DNA of 64,000 nt from Plasmodium coatneyi. Its lineage: Eukaryota > Apicomplexa > Aconoidasida > Haemosporida > Plasmodiidae. Below, piece by piece: positions 43,399-54,871 of this stretch; position 1 is the stretch's first letter; the number at the start of each line of letters is the position of its first letter. The notes below the pieces were generated by a model. The model did not search any database and had not been told where the DNA came from. It saw only the letters and a program-made list of their open reading frames with translations. The stretch is taken from positions 372,001-436,000 of the forward strand of contig NC_033557.1 of assembly GCF_001680005.1 (NCBI RefSeq), written 5' to 3'. The position numbers were made by a program, and so were the translations under genes.

Positions 43399-45608
43399 AT
43401 GAACTGCGCCTTCCTGTTTTATGGCAAGCCCTGCAGCGGGAAGGACACCTTCATAAATCTACTCCTCAGGAAGAGGAAGCAGCTGCAGTTGTTCCTCTTC
43501 CTTTTTAACCATTTGGTCCACAAGGATGACTCCAACGTACGTTTAAGGGAGAAGATATTTTTTATCCAACTTATTAAATATTACTATCGGATTGGAAGGC
43601 GGAAGAGCAACGTTTCCATATCTTTTTGTCATGGGGGGGAGACTGAACGGAAAGTGTCTTTCCGCTTTTTGGTCCATCTGACGAAACATCTCCTTCACAT
43701 TTGGAGGAACTCTGGGTGGGACCCGGGTGCGGGCTCTAAAGGGGCTAAAAATGGAAGGGCAAAAAAACAACCCCCACGTGGAGCTCCCCCAAAAGGGAGC
43801 ACCCGTCAACTTTACCCAACCCGGCGAAGAGTCCCCCAAAGGAATCCCCTCAGGAGAACTGAGCTGCCCAACCAGTCGATCTTCCCCCTCATTTGCTACT
43901 TGTACGAACAGAAAGATGAATGGATGTCCTATTATCGTTCCTACCTACGTAGGAATAAAATAAAAACTTTTAACGTATCGTTAGATTTTATAGAAAAGCA
44001 GTTATATCGTGGACATCCACCGAAAGTGACCTCCTTAAATTCATCGAAAGTTGATCAAAGGGAACTTCATCTGCTACTGAACAGGAGGTACACCGTCTAT
44101 GGGAGGGAGAAACATGATCGGGGTGTCTATTACCCTATTGTAAAAAGGACGACAATCAAGGGAGGACACAATATGCTGATCAGGGGGGCCATCCATAAAG
44201 AAGAAAAAGGAACAAACATGGCAAAAAAACCGACTTGGGCTAACCAAGTTAAGTACTGGAGAACGGCCAGACGTATTGCCTACGCCTACTGTGCATCCCT
44301 AATGCAGGCGAAAAATCAACGGAGTAGTAACAACCCCTGTGGGGTAAAGGCTGAGCATGTCTTTATCCTCCTTAACGACACATTCCACTTGCCCTCAATG
44401 AGGAAGAAGTACTACCTTTTGTGCAGGAGGTGTAAGGACATGCACATATAACAATATATATGTGTGAACTTATGGGGGGAAAAAACTGACCTGTCCCGCC
44501 ACTCCCCCTTTACACGTTCCCCTAACGACGGAACAACCATCTACACTAATAAGCATGTTATTCACGAAACTAACCATTTACCCCCCTTCGCAGACCACTT
44601 TAACTACGCGCAAATTTACCTAAATGCGCTCCTAAAAATATGTTTAGAACGAAACCGACACAGAAAAAAATTCAAACCCATAGCAGACAAAACAATTGTG
44701 CGGAACCACTTTTATCACCAGAAATATGCCGTCCGTTTTAGGGAGGCAAGCCAAACGAGATCACCCAACCTGGTTACTGTCGTACGTGGGGGTAGGAAGT
44801 GGCAGAAGAAGGTTTTCTCCATTCAGGTGGACTCCTCAGTTCCGCAAAAGGTTTGCCGTGTGGATGCCGTCTTAAAGGATATAAACTTTACAACTGCCCA
44901 TATGCATCCCCCTACGCGCAGTAGAAAAGACATATGTGCATTTACCACCACCCCGAATCAGCTTACAGATACATTGCGACTCATCTATAACCATTTGGAC
45001 GAATTTAGAAATAAGACTTGGCGGAACCAGACTAAAAACGTGCAGGAAGTAAAGCGGGATAATCTTCCAAACCGCCTGGATGTAAGGACGTCTATATTGC
45101 CATCCATCCATGTTCATTGTTCACATGTTCAGTTCCACCACGCGAATCACAGTGGAGAGATGTCCCAATTTGTCCATTTCCCTCTACGCAGATGTTAAAC
45201 CTTATGGTTAACAGAATAATTCACGAGAAGTTGAAGTCCCTCCCGAATGGTATCACAGAGTTGGCAGTGAGTCACACACAAACGTGACACGCAGAAGTCG
45301 GCCACCCATTGGCGCTAAAAATTGTAAAAACCCCACAACAAGGTAGTAGTAGAAAAGAGCAATTTTATTTCCTTTCATTTTTTTTTCAGAACGGAAGAAT
45401 GAATGTGCCAAGAAATTGCGCGTAATTAAACTGAGGCTCTTAAAAGGTATGATCAGTCGAGGATGCACTATCCGATCAGTGCATAATCCGTGTGATGTAA
45501 AATGTTTTTTCTTTTTTCCCCCTTTGTGTTTTCCAATTGTTTGCAGAATGTAGGGATGGTAGGGATTATTCCATGAAGGACCTCGATGATATGTTTCATG
45601 TGGAGTAG
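43399..45608 (+). CDS. PSTK: P-loop kinase, probable O-phosphoseryl-tRNA(Sec) kinase (PSTK)
   Basis: Five exons: 43,399-44,431; 44,594-45,081; 45,192-45,249; 45,390-45,446; 45,547-45,608 (about 565 residues). An alternative uses GTGAGT at 45,267 with an acceptor at 45,398. The start MNCAFLFYGKPCSGKDTFIN is a Walker A, G9-K-P-C-S-G-K-D-T17. Further on, LLNDTFHLPSMRKKYYLLCR corresponds to the PSTK DDN..YYRSMR region. The second exon has FNYAQIYLNALLKICLERN, matching the substrate-side strand and R-N motif of PSTK. The enzyme phosphorylates seryl-tRNA(Sec) before selenium is added. Long inserts lengthen it beyond the usual 250-350 residues. My recollection of the syntenic P. falciparum gene (annotated L-seryl-tRNA(Sec) kinase) agrees. 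The small 3' exons are fitted by phase and are less certain. Confidence 0.72.
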
Positions 45609-45877
45609 ACAGTATGGAGCGTCCTTGGATCATCACGTGGACATTGTACTGATTCCCCGCCGGGTGAATTTCCCACCACCACCAACAACAACCGCTTTGA
45701 AGCGAAAAAAAACATTTCATACAGGGACGCACTAAGTCTAATAAATCACGAAAAAAAGAATTGCGAAGATAAAAACGGAAACGAAATAATTTCATTCCGT
45801 TTATTCATAAACAAGAGATTTTTTTTTTTTTTCAGTGGATTGTTTTTTTGCATGAACACAGCTAGCCATGTGCATGC

Positions 45878-45912
<35 letters not shown>

Positions 45913-46062
45913 ATCTGGCTAGCCCAGTTAGGATTCCCCCCTTGCGAAAAAAGCGTCGCAAATCGTTGCAGGTGATTGCAGAGAGTTGCAAATCGTTGTA
46001 GATGAATGTAGAGAGCTACACATCGATGACTGGCCCTGTTACAACACCGCCACTACGCCATC
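45609..46062. other. Convergent 3' region with poly(A)-centred element
   Basis: It lies between the convergent kinase and ARP1 genes. It holds a 30-base A tract flanked by the element described at 45,858-45,924, and otherwise nothing recognisable. Confidence 0.6.
45858..45924 (-). repeat. Poly(T)-centred element, copy 1 (inverted)
   Basis: Read on the minus strand it is GGCTAGCCAGATCA, 30 T, then ACAGCATGCACATGGCTAGC and TGT. Apart from the T count it is identical to the plus-strand element at 59,609-59,673. GGCTAGCC at one end can pair with GGCTAGC at the other. Confidence 0.85.
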
Positions 46063-48577
46063 TTAGAAGGTCTTCCTGTGGAGTATCACAGATCCGTATT
46101 CGTCAAATTCCTGCAGGGGAACAAAGTGGCATCCGTGGGTATGTGCAATTGTGCGTATCTCCCTCCACGGGGAAGTATTTTCCACGTTTCAAGGTGCATG
46201 TTCACGTAGGGGCTTCCCTTCTGCGGCTGTCCCACCTGCTTCGAAATCCATATCTTCTTAAAGGTGGCCAAAGAGGCCAGAATGGATCCCCCGATAAATG
46301 TGCTGAACTTGCGCTCTGGCGGGGCGCTAATGCGGATCTGTTAGAAGGAAAAAAAAAAATGCATTCCCATTTGCACACATGCACATACGAACTGAATACG
46401 AACAGACGCATTTGACCAAATGAGAAATGGGGACGAAATTGGTGTTATCACATTTTTTTCTTTTTTATGTTGAAATTACCGTAATATCCTTTGGGGCGAA
46501 TTTCCTTATTTCGTTCAGTAACCGATCGCCAAATCCTGTACGAAGAAACACACCCTCGTTCATATTTACAAAGTGGGTCACGGAGGGAAGGAACATTTAA
46601 AGGGTGTGGGGGCCCCTCCCCCGTACAGTTATCTCACCCAATAGGGTTAATATTTACACTGATCACATGAACAATGATGAAAACGCATAAACGCAAAGGG
46701 GAAAAGTATTCCTTACCGTGAAACATCGTCGTACCGCCAGACAACACGATGTGGGAGTATAGTGTCCTTCGTAGGTCCATGTCCGCTCTCGTTATGGACG
46801 TAACGATAAGTTCGGATAGTCCTGCAGGGGAAAGTGCATACATGAGGGGATGTGTACCCTTACACACCAGTAACCTGGGCAAAGAATAACTTGTGAATAA
46901 TTCTCACCCAAGGTGAACTTACCCAAATATTCCAGTCCAAGAATGGAAGGGTTGAAGAGAACCTCGGGGGCCCTATACCTCTCTGAACCGATCTGCAATT
47001 GCGCGATGGAAAAATGAGGGAGAAAGGGCGCTCATATATTATGTGTGTCGAATGGTCGAAAAGGTCGAACGGTCGAACGGTCGAACGGTCGAACGAGTGG
47101 ATACACACGTAAGTGCATGCAGGCAGACTCCACCCTGTGAATTTCACCAACCAATATTTGCGACCCATCCGGCAGGATGTACGGCAAAGTCGTGAGGGCC
47201 TTCTCCGATGAGTTTTTCTCCTTGCTCATGTTAAAAGAGACATAGCAGCAGTTCTCCTTCATATTTTTTACGACCTCCATTTCGGCTGAGGTATTGAACA
47301 GGTGGCCGTTTTTCCTTAACAGGTAGCCCAGGTAGGTCGTGATGTCTCTGCCCGCGACGTCCGTCCGGGTTATGGTGTTGGTTATGCTGTAGCCTGCGTT
47401 GGGATGCGTAGAATAACGCACATACAAGTGAAGTGGCTTCGGAAGGGGAAAAAATTGCGCAAAAAAAAAATTTGCCAGTAAAAACTGCCAAAATGAGATG
47501 CCTTGCTTCTTCACTTCTTTGGGCGTTTCCACTGGTAGCTTCTCCAACCAGTTGCCGCATGCCTGCCCCACTCACCCTCATAAATGGACACGCAGTGACA
47601 TACGCCGTCCCCGCAATCGAGCACCGTGCCGTTGGTCTTCCCACAGGAGTACAAAGATAAAATGGCCTGGATGGAGATGAACAGCGCAGGCACATTGAAA
47701 GATTCGAAAAAGACTTCCGCGATTTTTTCCTTGTTCTTCTGGGGGTTCAGTGGGGCCTCCGTCAACAGTACGGGGTGCTGCCATGGGGGCGCAAAAAAAA
47801 AAAAAAAAAAATTACATATATATAAATGTATATATGTACATCCCTGTAAAAGCTACGGGAAGAAAATCCAATGCACGAGCACCATCACGATGAGATAAGA
47901 CCCACCTCCTCCGAGTTTATCTTCATCGAGTTGTAAACGTGGATCCAAATATTTTCCATGTCGTTCCAGTTTTCAATAATGCCGTGGTTGATGGGGTAGG
48001 TCACCTTGAGGAGTCCCCTGTACTCCTCCTGCAGGGGGCCAAATGGGGGGGAAGTAACGAATGTGTGTGTATGACTTGGCTCTTCCCGTTAAGACATCCC
48101 ATTTTATATCGCACGAAACAGGTCCGTGAAGACCATCACATGTTGCTTCTATTTGGCTGCATTTGGTTTTATATCTTACCGCCTTGTTCCCCACGAAGAT
48201 GTTGCCCTCCACCGCTCCGGCCATGACCCGCTTGTACTTGGGCCTCCCCACGCTGCGTGCAAAAAGGGGGAACAAATAGGTGCAGATCCATTGGGTAGCA
48301 GGTAAGGCCGCATAAAAATGCACACTAATATGCAAAAGAAGGACGTTAATAAGGATGCCCAAGGGAGGGACACTTGAGGAGGGCAAGCAAGACGAGTCAG
48401 TCTACCATCACCCCTTAAAGGTAATCCCCCGTAGAAGTGTTCCCACTTTTTTTCTTACTACGAAGGAAATACAAGGTTCGGCACGTCATCCCCTGCGAAC
48501 CCAGCTTTTATGTACCCACTCCCATTGTCTATTATGATAGGCTGGTTCGAATAAAGTTGTTTGGCATACTCGTTCAT
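46063..48577 (-). CDS. ARP1: Actin-related protein 1 (centractin)
   Basis: Ten minus-strand exons: 48,577-48,459; 48,252-48,180; 48,028-47,906; 47,777-47,576; 47,393-47,152; 46,992-46,923; 46,821-46,717; 46,535-46,480; 46,337-46,236; 46,110-46,063, giving 379 residues, the normal actin length. It starts [20 protein letters not shown] and ends [15 protein letters not shown]. The actin phosphate-binding loops are present ([26 protein letters not shown]). The segments [38 protein letters not shown] and [16 protein letters not shown] are those of ARP1 rather than conventional actin. In other eukaryotes ARP1 forms the dynactin filament that links dynein to cargo. All exon joins are in phase. The fifth exon needs a GTTGGT donor to reach [11 protein letters not shown] pyrimidine-AG just before the start ATG hints at a 5' UTR intron. 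Confidence 0.9.
47048..47098. repeat. GGTCGAAC octamer repeat in an ARP1 intron
   Basis: About five copies of GGTCGAAC-like units lie inside the intron between the fifth and sixth ARP1 exons. Confidence 0.75.
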
Positions 48578-50786
48578 TCTGCGGGGATGATTAAACAGAG
48601 ATGTGTTGGGTGAAACTTCTTTTACGAAAAGGTGTGATTAAGAGGGAGAGGGTGCCCCTTTGGTGAGTTGCCATGTAAGGCTCCTATACCATCGACCCTC
48701 CTGCACACACATATATATGCACGTTTGCGTTCTATGGTGCGAGATGAAATAAAAAGCCGATGCGCTTGTCCCACCTTTTCTCGTTTCTGTTAGCAAAAGG
48801 AGGCGATATATTATCAGACACAGCCGACTTGACTTTGCTTCTTCTATGTTGTGTGCCGTTTCTTCTACGACCCTCGTCCTTTCCTCCTTGCTCATGTCCA
48901 GCGAAAAGCTACACAATGGCACGCACACGAACGAGCGTGTCTGCATGCATACGTTAGCACACAATAAGAAGGGGCTAGCTTGCAAATGGGCCAGGGGCAC
49001 AGAAAATAAAGTTCACACAACTTCCAAGACTTGTTCTTTTGCTGTATTTTTTTTTTTTTCTACTCTACCTAGAATGGAAAATAAAAAATGCTCATTTCGT
49101 TGTATTGAATTGATTTGTGTTTCCCCATGTGTAAGGCTCTATGCCAAAATTTTGAAATAAAAAAAAAAAAAAAAAAAAAAAAAAAACGCATACATATGTA
49201 TATACGTGTAAACGCGCGTGCGGACGTAGGACAGTGCACTTGTGCGGTCTAGTGTATCCATGTGCATGCCAAAAGGGGACAGCACAAATTCCTTTTTTTT
49301 TCGAGAGGGAAAAACCGAACAGTTGTGTTGTGCCATGTAATGTGAGGACAAGGTAAGCCGAAGAAACCTGACCCTGCAGGGACGAAGCGTAGCAACGGTT
49401 TGGCAGAACGTGGTGTGCTTAAATTGTTCCCGCGAGTTGTCCCTTACAGAATTGCTTTTTTTTTTTTTTTTTCTTTTTACTACATACACCTAATGATATA
49501 CTAGTTTATCTACGCTGAACAACCGTCAATGGTGTGTCCCCTCCAATTGTTAATCCTCCTTTTCGCCTCGGTGTGTGTGTGGTGTCATAACCATGGGAAA
49601 AGCTAACCCACACAAGTGGGGCTCCAAACGAAGCAGCGCTGTCCCGTAGGAGCAGTATACTGCGTATACCGTCTACAAGAACAGACGAGAGATAACCAAA
49701 GGGAAGAATTCCCTATGCGCTTCCATACCCAGTGCGTCTAAAGGAAGAAGTTCTGTTGCCTCTCCTTCGAAGTGACACCCGTATGAGGGGAGTTTCCACA
49801 AAGGAGGAATAACCTATCAGATGAACAACGCAAAGGTAATCCCATATAGGTACATAACAAACTAAGCTGCACAACGCCAATCAGCGTATACACACAGTTC
49901 CCTGCGATGCTGTCGGCGGATGCGGAAGGTGAATACGACGCCGCACCAAAAGAAATGAAAGGAAAAACGTCGTGTGAGTTCTTCCCGCCGAGATAACCTA
50001 CGGGGGGATAACCCTTCCTAACATTCCACCCTTTGTGGAGAACACCTTTACCTTTTTGTAAACATACAAAATGGTAGGCCCCTTTTTCTATGTTTTCTTT
50101 TTTTAGCAATCATTTTGATCATTTGTAGAGGGGTAGGTTAACGTAGACTCCACGATATTCCAGCACAGGAAAAGGAAAAGAACATTTTTTCCCCCCTGTT
50201 TGCACAGACGCACACATATATTCGTGGCTGTGTCGTTGGGGAAAGAGCTTACATATGTAATATGCTAATCTATTTTTTTTTTTTTTTTTTTTTTTTTTCC
50301 ATTTTACGATTTCACGTGGGATCCGCTCTTGTAATTCTTATTCGCCACGTCACATTTGCGCATACGCGCGTAATGTTATTTTGTTTTTAAAATAATATAT
50401 TTTTTTTTTTTATTTGTTATTTTTTTGTAACCCACCGCTGAGCAGAAGGAAATTCATAAGAGCATCTCAGCAAAATGGTATTCATATGAAGCCGTACATA
50501 CGCGTGTTGGCTATGTAGAGGAACATGGGATGTTTTGACGTCACCGCAGTTTAGCTTCTTTAGGCGACGTGGCTTGACCCACCAGTGGAGGAAGCACGTT
50601 CCTGGCGTTGGTGACGCTGTTTGGCGAAGAGCCTACTCGGTGATTCGCAAATCGATTAATCTGCCAATCGGCTAATCTGCCCACCCGCCGTTACGCTACG
50701 ATGCAGGTAGATCAGCACGAATTTTTACTTTGTCAAAGCGGCCCCACGTGAAGCCCCACCCCCTAGCACAACAGCCCCTGCTTGCC
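48578..50786. other. Divergent upstream region of ARP1 and the lectin gene
   Basis: This 2.2 kb stretch has no supportable gene. It has long homopolymers at about 49,159, 49,456 and 50,275 and is the shared 5' region of two genes. An in-frame MSKEE... stretch near 48,895 cannot be spliced to ARP1 in phase. Confidence 0.6.
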
Positions 50787-52277
50787 ATGGCGAGGTTCCT
50801 GTTGGCCCTTGTCGGGCTGTTGTGCTGGTTCGTAAGCCGGCACACGAGCGCGTCTGATAGGTCCACCAGCAGTGACAACGGGGGCATGTATGTCTCCCCC
50901 TTGCACTCGTTCAGCTCGCCCTTCACCGTGAACGACCTGAACAACGGCTGGGTTCTTAACTACTCCACAGCCAGCACAAACAAGTACCTGGTGCTCATCC
51001 CAAATGTGTACAACCGAAGGGGCTTCCTCTACCACAGAAAGCCAATCCTGTCGGATAGCATCAACATCGAGTTCAGCTTCCACATAAGGAAACAACTATA
51101 CAAGGAACATATAGACGAAAGTTATTACAAAAACAACCAGGTAAAAGAAACAACTTATAAAAACTCCACGGAGGAAAGGAACAAAATAAATGGCTTCGCC
51201 TTTTGGCTCCTACCCAACGAGTTTTCCCTGCAAAGTGTAAATACTGAAGGAGGGGTCCAACTGGAAGAAGATGAGTTCGCACTATATGGATATAAAAAGA
51301 ATTTTAACGGAATTGGGGTGGGTTTCCAATTACGTGGAAACGAATTAGCCATATCCGGATTTATTAACAATGGAAAAAAAAACCTCAGTGTGAAGGAGAG
51401 CACCACAAAGAGTTACAGCCTCAGTCTACTAAGCATGGACGAGCTGATCTATGTAAAAATAACGACACAGAAAAACGAAATGCGTGTTTATTTGTTCAAT
51501 GCGAGGAACAACAGCTATATTCACAGCTTAACGGTGAAGAAGCAGATACCAAGGGAAAATTACATCGGGTTCAGTGCCTTCAATTATAAGGAGAATGAAC
51601 AGCTAGCCAACACGAATGCAGAGAAGTTTGTGCCAACCTTTGTAGGCATCACACACGTTTCAATCTCCAGTAAAGACATTCTCCCGGATACAGAGCAGGG
51701 AGTGTACTCAGGACAAGAAGCAGTTTCAATGCATAGCAACGTGGAGGAAAACGTAAACAATCGCCCCAGTGATACCCTTAGCGGAATGGACTCTACTCAT
51801 CCCAACCAAGCGGAAGCGCTCAAGTCCCTAACCGATACCTTGCAAAAATTCATGTCCAACCAGAGAAGTAGCGAAAAGAAAATCCAGCAAAGCCTTAACA
51901 TGCTGCACGAGGGTCTCCTCCTTCTACACGCAGAGATAAAGCAAGTGAAAAAAAATGTTGTGAACAAATCTGAAGACCCCAAACAATTTCACAAACTTTT
52001 CACCACAGAATTGAGTGGACTCAAAAGCTTATTCCACTCACATGCACAACATAGTAAGAAGAATATGGAGGACATTACGGACAGACTGACAAAACGGATT
52101 AATGAGAACCAGGAACTGAAGCTCCTCGCGGAGAAGGCCCAAAAACTGGAGACCATCATAAACAAGGGAAACAACACGTCGTACTTTTTTTCGTTTGCCT
52201 TTGCTGCCCTCATCATTTTGACTCTCATTTTGATATACAAAAAGATTAGGGACGTCGAGAAAAAGCATATTTTGTGA
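50787..52277 (+). CDS. L-type lectin domain protein (ERGIC-53/VIP36-like cargo receptor)
   Basis: One exon, 496 residues from ATG at 50,787. MARFLLALVGLLCWFVSRHT is a signal peptide. An L-type lectin-like domain follows: WVLNYSTAS, SDSINIEFSFHI, NGFAFWLLPNEF, GIGVGFQLRGNELAISGFIN and NYIGFSAFNY match the strand order of ERGIC-53-type lectins. A Lys/Glu-rich helical stalk of roughly 130 residues comes next, then one transmembrane span (FFSFAFAALIILTLILIY) and the short cytoplasmic end KKIRDVEKKHIL. Such proteins carry glycoproteins between ER and Golgi. The terminal lysines are at -4 and -5, not the classic dilysine positions. As I recall, the P. falciparum syntenic gene was listed as an infected-erythrocyte surface candidate (PIESP15); the sequence itself argues for the secretory pathway. 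Confidence 0.8.
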   Translation: MARFLLALVGLLCWFVSRHTSASDRSTSSDNGGMYVSPLHSFSSPFTVNDLNNGWVLNYSTASTNKYLVLIPNVYNRRGFLYHRKPILSDSINIEFSFHIRKQLYKEHIDESYYKNNQVKETTYKNSTEERNKINGFAFWLLPNEFSLQSVNTEGGVQLEEDEFALYGYKKNFNGIGVGFQLRGNELAISGFINNGKKNLSVKESTTKSYSLSLLSMDELIYVKITTQKNEMRVYLFNARNNSYIHSLTVKKQIPRENYIGFSAFNYKENEQLANTNAEKFVPTFVGITHVSISSKDILPDTEQGVYSGQEAVSMHSNVEENVNNRPSDTLSGMDSTHPNQAEALKSLTDTLQKFMSNQRSSEKKIQQSLNMLHEGLLLLHAEIKQVKKNVVNKSEDPKQFHKLFTTELSGLKSLFHSHAQHSKKNMEDITDRLTKRINENQELKLLAEKAQKLETIINKGNNTSYFFSFAFAALIILTLILIYKKIRDVEKKHIL

Positions 52278-53475
52278 GGGAAAACCCGCGGTGTCTATGA
52301 GGACATTTTTGTGTTTCACCTGTTAGGGTTAAGTAGCCTCAGTTTTGTTCTCCTTTATTTGCGCGTTATCCATTCTGTTTCTCCCACCTACTAGCTAGCT
52401 AGTTGCTCCACTGATGTGCCTTTTTTTTTTTTTTTTTTTTTTTTTTGTTCATACGAAATTAGTATATTTGCCTGACCCTGCAAGGTAAAAAAAAAAAAAA
52501 AAAGACCTTTTTTGCTACGTATCCCAAAGTGCTTAAAAAAGGGAACAATTGTGAAGCCGAAATGATCCATTTTTTTTTTTTTTTTCATGTTCGAAAATAA
52601 TGTTGCCTTTTTGGTGTGACCACCTTGGACGCTTCATTTTGACTTTTTTCAAAATGGAAAAATGGGTCTGTGTTCGTTCGCGTCCACGCCTCACACGTGT
52701 ACTTACTTACACGCTGCTTTTGCGCATTTTCAACCCCGTTGTTCTGGCCAGCCTGTTTTCACCACTTTTGGTGAAAAAGGGGGCAAAGAGAACATAACGT
52801 AGACAAAGAGACAAAAAATGATATGCCACACTGGGGAGGAAAAAAAAAAAAAAAAAAAAAAATGATGTAGATTATGATCAGGGCAAGTCAGGCTCCTCCT
52901 TCCCCCTGTCGCTCAACCCATGGCACATGCGTAAAAAAAAATTTGTTAAAAAGGGGCAGACTGTTCTGAACAGCTAAATGCTTTCCCCCGCGCATCTGTG
53001 CAACAGTACAGGTCTGCTCACACAACTGGGCGTGTAACTGGTGTGTAACTAGAGTACCCCGCATTTTATTATTATTTACTACATGCTTATGTGTAGGCTC
53101 ACGGCAGCACGTAGTGATGTTCCCCAGGTTGTCCATCCGACAAACAGAGATCCACGAAATGCTCAATCCCAATTTGGCAAAGGGTCAAAATTGAAAAAAA
53201 AAAAGACATGCGCAAAATGTACACTTGTTCCTTTCTCATATATATTTTTATGTTTACACACAAAAGTGCCCCTTTTTGTGATTTTGTCATTTTGTCATTT
53301 TTCCATTTTTCCATTTTGCGACTTCTTTTTTTCTCCCCATTTTAACTGAAATTAAGACGTGAAAGTTTCACGACATCGTTATGTGCCGCACAGTCTTCTT
53401 CCTCCCCCCTGCCTTTTTCTTTTTTTTTTCGTAAAATTCTTATCATTTACCCTTCTCCTCCAACCACTGACCAAA
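52278..53475. other. Intergenic region between the lectin and TRSP genes
   Basis: No gene is seen. Poly(T) or poly(A) tracts lie at about 52,421, 52,487, 52,570 and 52,840, and repeated TTTTCCATTTTGTCATT-like words at about 53,280-53,320. Confidence 0.6.
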
Positions 53476-54326
53476 ATGTGGACGAATAGCTTAAAATCGT
53501 TTTTCTTGTTTTGCTTTATAAAGGCACACTTGAGTAATTTTGAATTTCACCATGCGCAAGCGGCAGGCAAAGCGAAATTGACCCCATGGGAACGCATCGC
53601 GATGGAGTGACAGTCTGATGGGGCTACAGCTTTTCACGCATGGGGCTCTTCAAGGCCCCCCCACGGGGCCAATTTGTTTCTCCAATTCGCCATTCCGACT
53701 TATGCCTTCCACCCTCTGTACAGATTTTTTCTTCGGGCAAGACAACCACTTCCTAGGAGGACACCTTGTGACAGATAGGTAACCGCAACGTTCTGATTGA
53801 TTCTGCAATGGGGCTAGAATAGAAGCATGCTCATATGGATCCCTCACGGGGGACTCCTCATGACAAAAATAGGCACACGCGCATTTACATATACGTTCAC
53901 GTATGTATTGCCACACCTCCACATTGTTGCTATTCCCCCCGCGTATGTCCCCCCAGAACTGCACACAATGACGTGGCATTACGAAATCGGATGCTTCAAG
54001 AAGAAGCCAAGCCCTACTGCGATCAGTGGACAGAATGGTCCAATTGTTCAAAGTCCTGCGGCATGGGAGTCAAAATGAGAGTTCGAACGAGCAGCCAAAA
54101 GGAACATTCCCGAGAATGCTCCAACATTAAGGAAACTGCAGTTTGCTTCATGGACAATTGCGCAGAGTTGATGGACACAAGAGAGCGAGACGAAAAGGAA
54201 CAAAGAGAAAATGAAAAAACCAGTGCCAGGCGAAAATATTTGCTAATTTTTGGCATCTTTTCAGCCATAAACGTAGTCATATTACTCGTATGCGTAATTT
54301 TGTCCATCAAGAAAAAAGTCATCTAA
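53476..54326 (+). CDS. TRSP: Thrombospondin-related sporozoite protein
   Basis: Two exons, 53,476-53,606 and 53,957-54,326, joined in phase 2 (GTGACA donor, CCCCAG acceptor), 166 residues. MWTNSLKSFFLFCFIKAHLS is the signal peptide. The second exon carries one thrombospondin type 1 repeat, YCDQWTEWSNCSKSCGMGVK, with the WxxWxxC and CSxxCG motifs and further cysteines in RECSNIKETAVCFMDNC. A Glu/Arg-rich linker, one transmembrane span (YLLIFGIFSAINVVILLVCV) and a short basic tail KKKVI follow. Size, two-exon layout and position next to the lectin gene fit TRSP, a sporozoite surface/microneme protein used at hepatocyte entry. There is no von Willebrand A domain and no TRAP-type acidic-Trp tail. 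Confidence 0.88.
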
Positions 54327-54835
54327 TTTAAGTTGTCCCCAACTGTAGCGCGCTGAAGGAAGTGTTAACTTTGCAGCGATCTGGTCATTCTTTTTAATTA
54401 GCATTTTTTTTCTTTTTCCCTCCTTTTTTAATGTACAAGGATGTGCTTATTGTGATGCACATCATTTTTCATGATTTTTTACGCTTACTTACAAGCGTTT
54501 TTTTCTTTTTTTTGAAGCCTTTTTCTAACCTTTGTGAGTACTCCTGTTGGAAACATTTTTTTAAGATTATACAAAACGTTGTGATTTTCGAGCGAATGGG
54601 CGGTCCTGCTTCGTTTCTTAAAAAATCGGGAACATTTGTCCGACAAAGGTTTGGACATATTTGTCCCCGCCCCTACAACGCTTTGCAGAGTTCTTTTCCC
54701 ACACATGTGCAAACATTATTAGAAACAACTACGGTGAAATTTGGCACAAATGGGCTCCCATGAGGTGTTCCAAGTTTTTTCCTTCTGCGACAATTTTTGT
54801 ATGAACTGTTCAGGTGAATTATGCAAATCAAGGGC

Positions 54836-54871
<36 letters not shown>

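Noticed and set aside
44449..44463. In-frame stop splitting the kinase into two separate genes
   Set aside because: A GTAAGG donor at 44,432 and CAG acceptor at 44,593 remove the stop and join two parts of one kinase domain in phase.
48638..48895. MSKEERTRVVEETAHNIEEA as an upstream ARP1 exon
   Set aside because: No donor in it joins the ARP1 first exon in the right phase, and ARP1 already has a full actin-length product from 48,577.
50730..50786. Upstream extension of the lectin frame before 50,787
   Set aside because: It has no ATG, and the ATG at 50,787 begins a good signal peptide.
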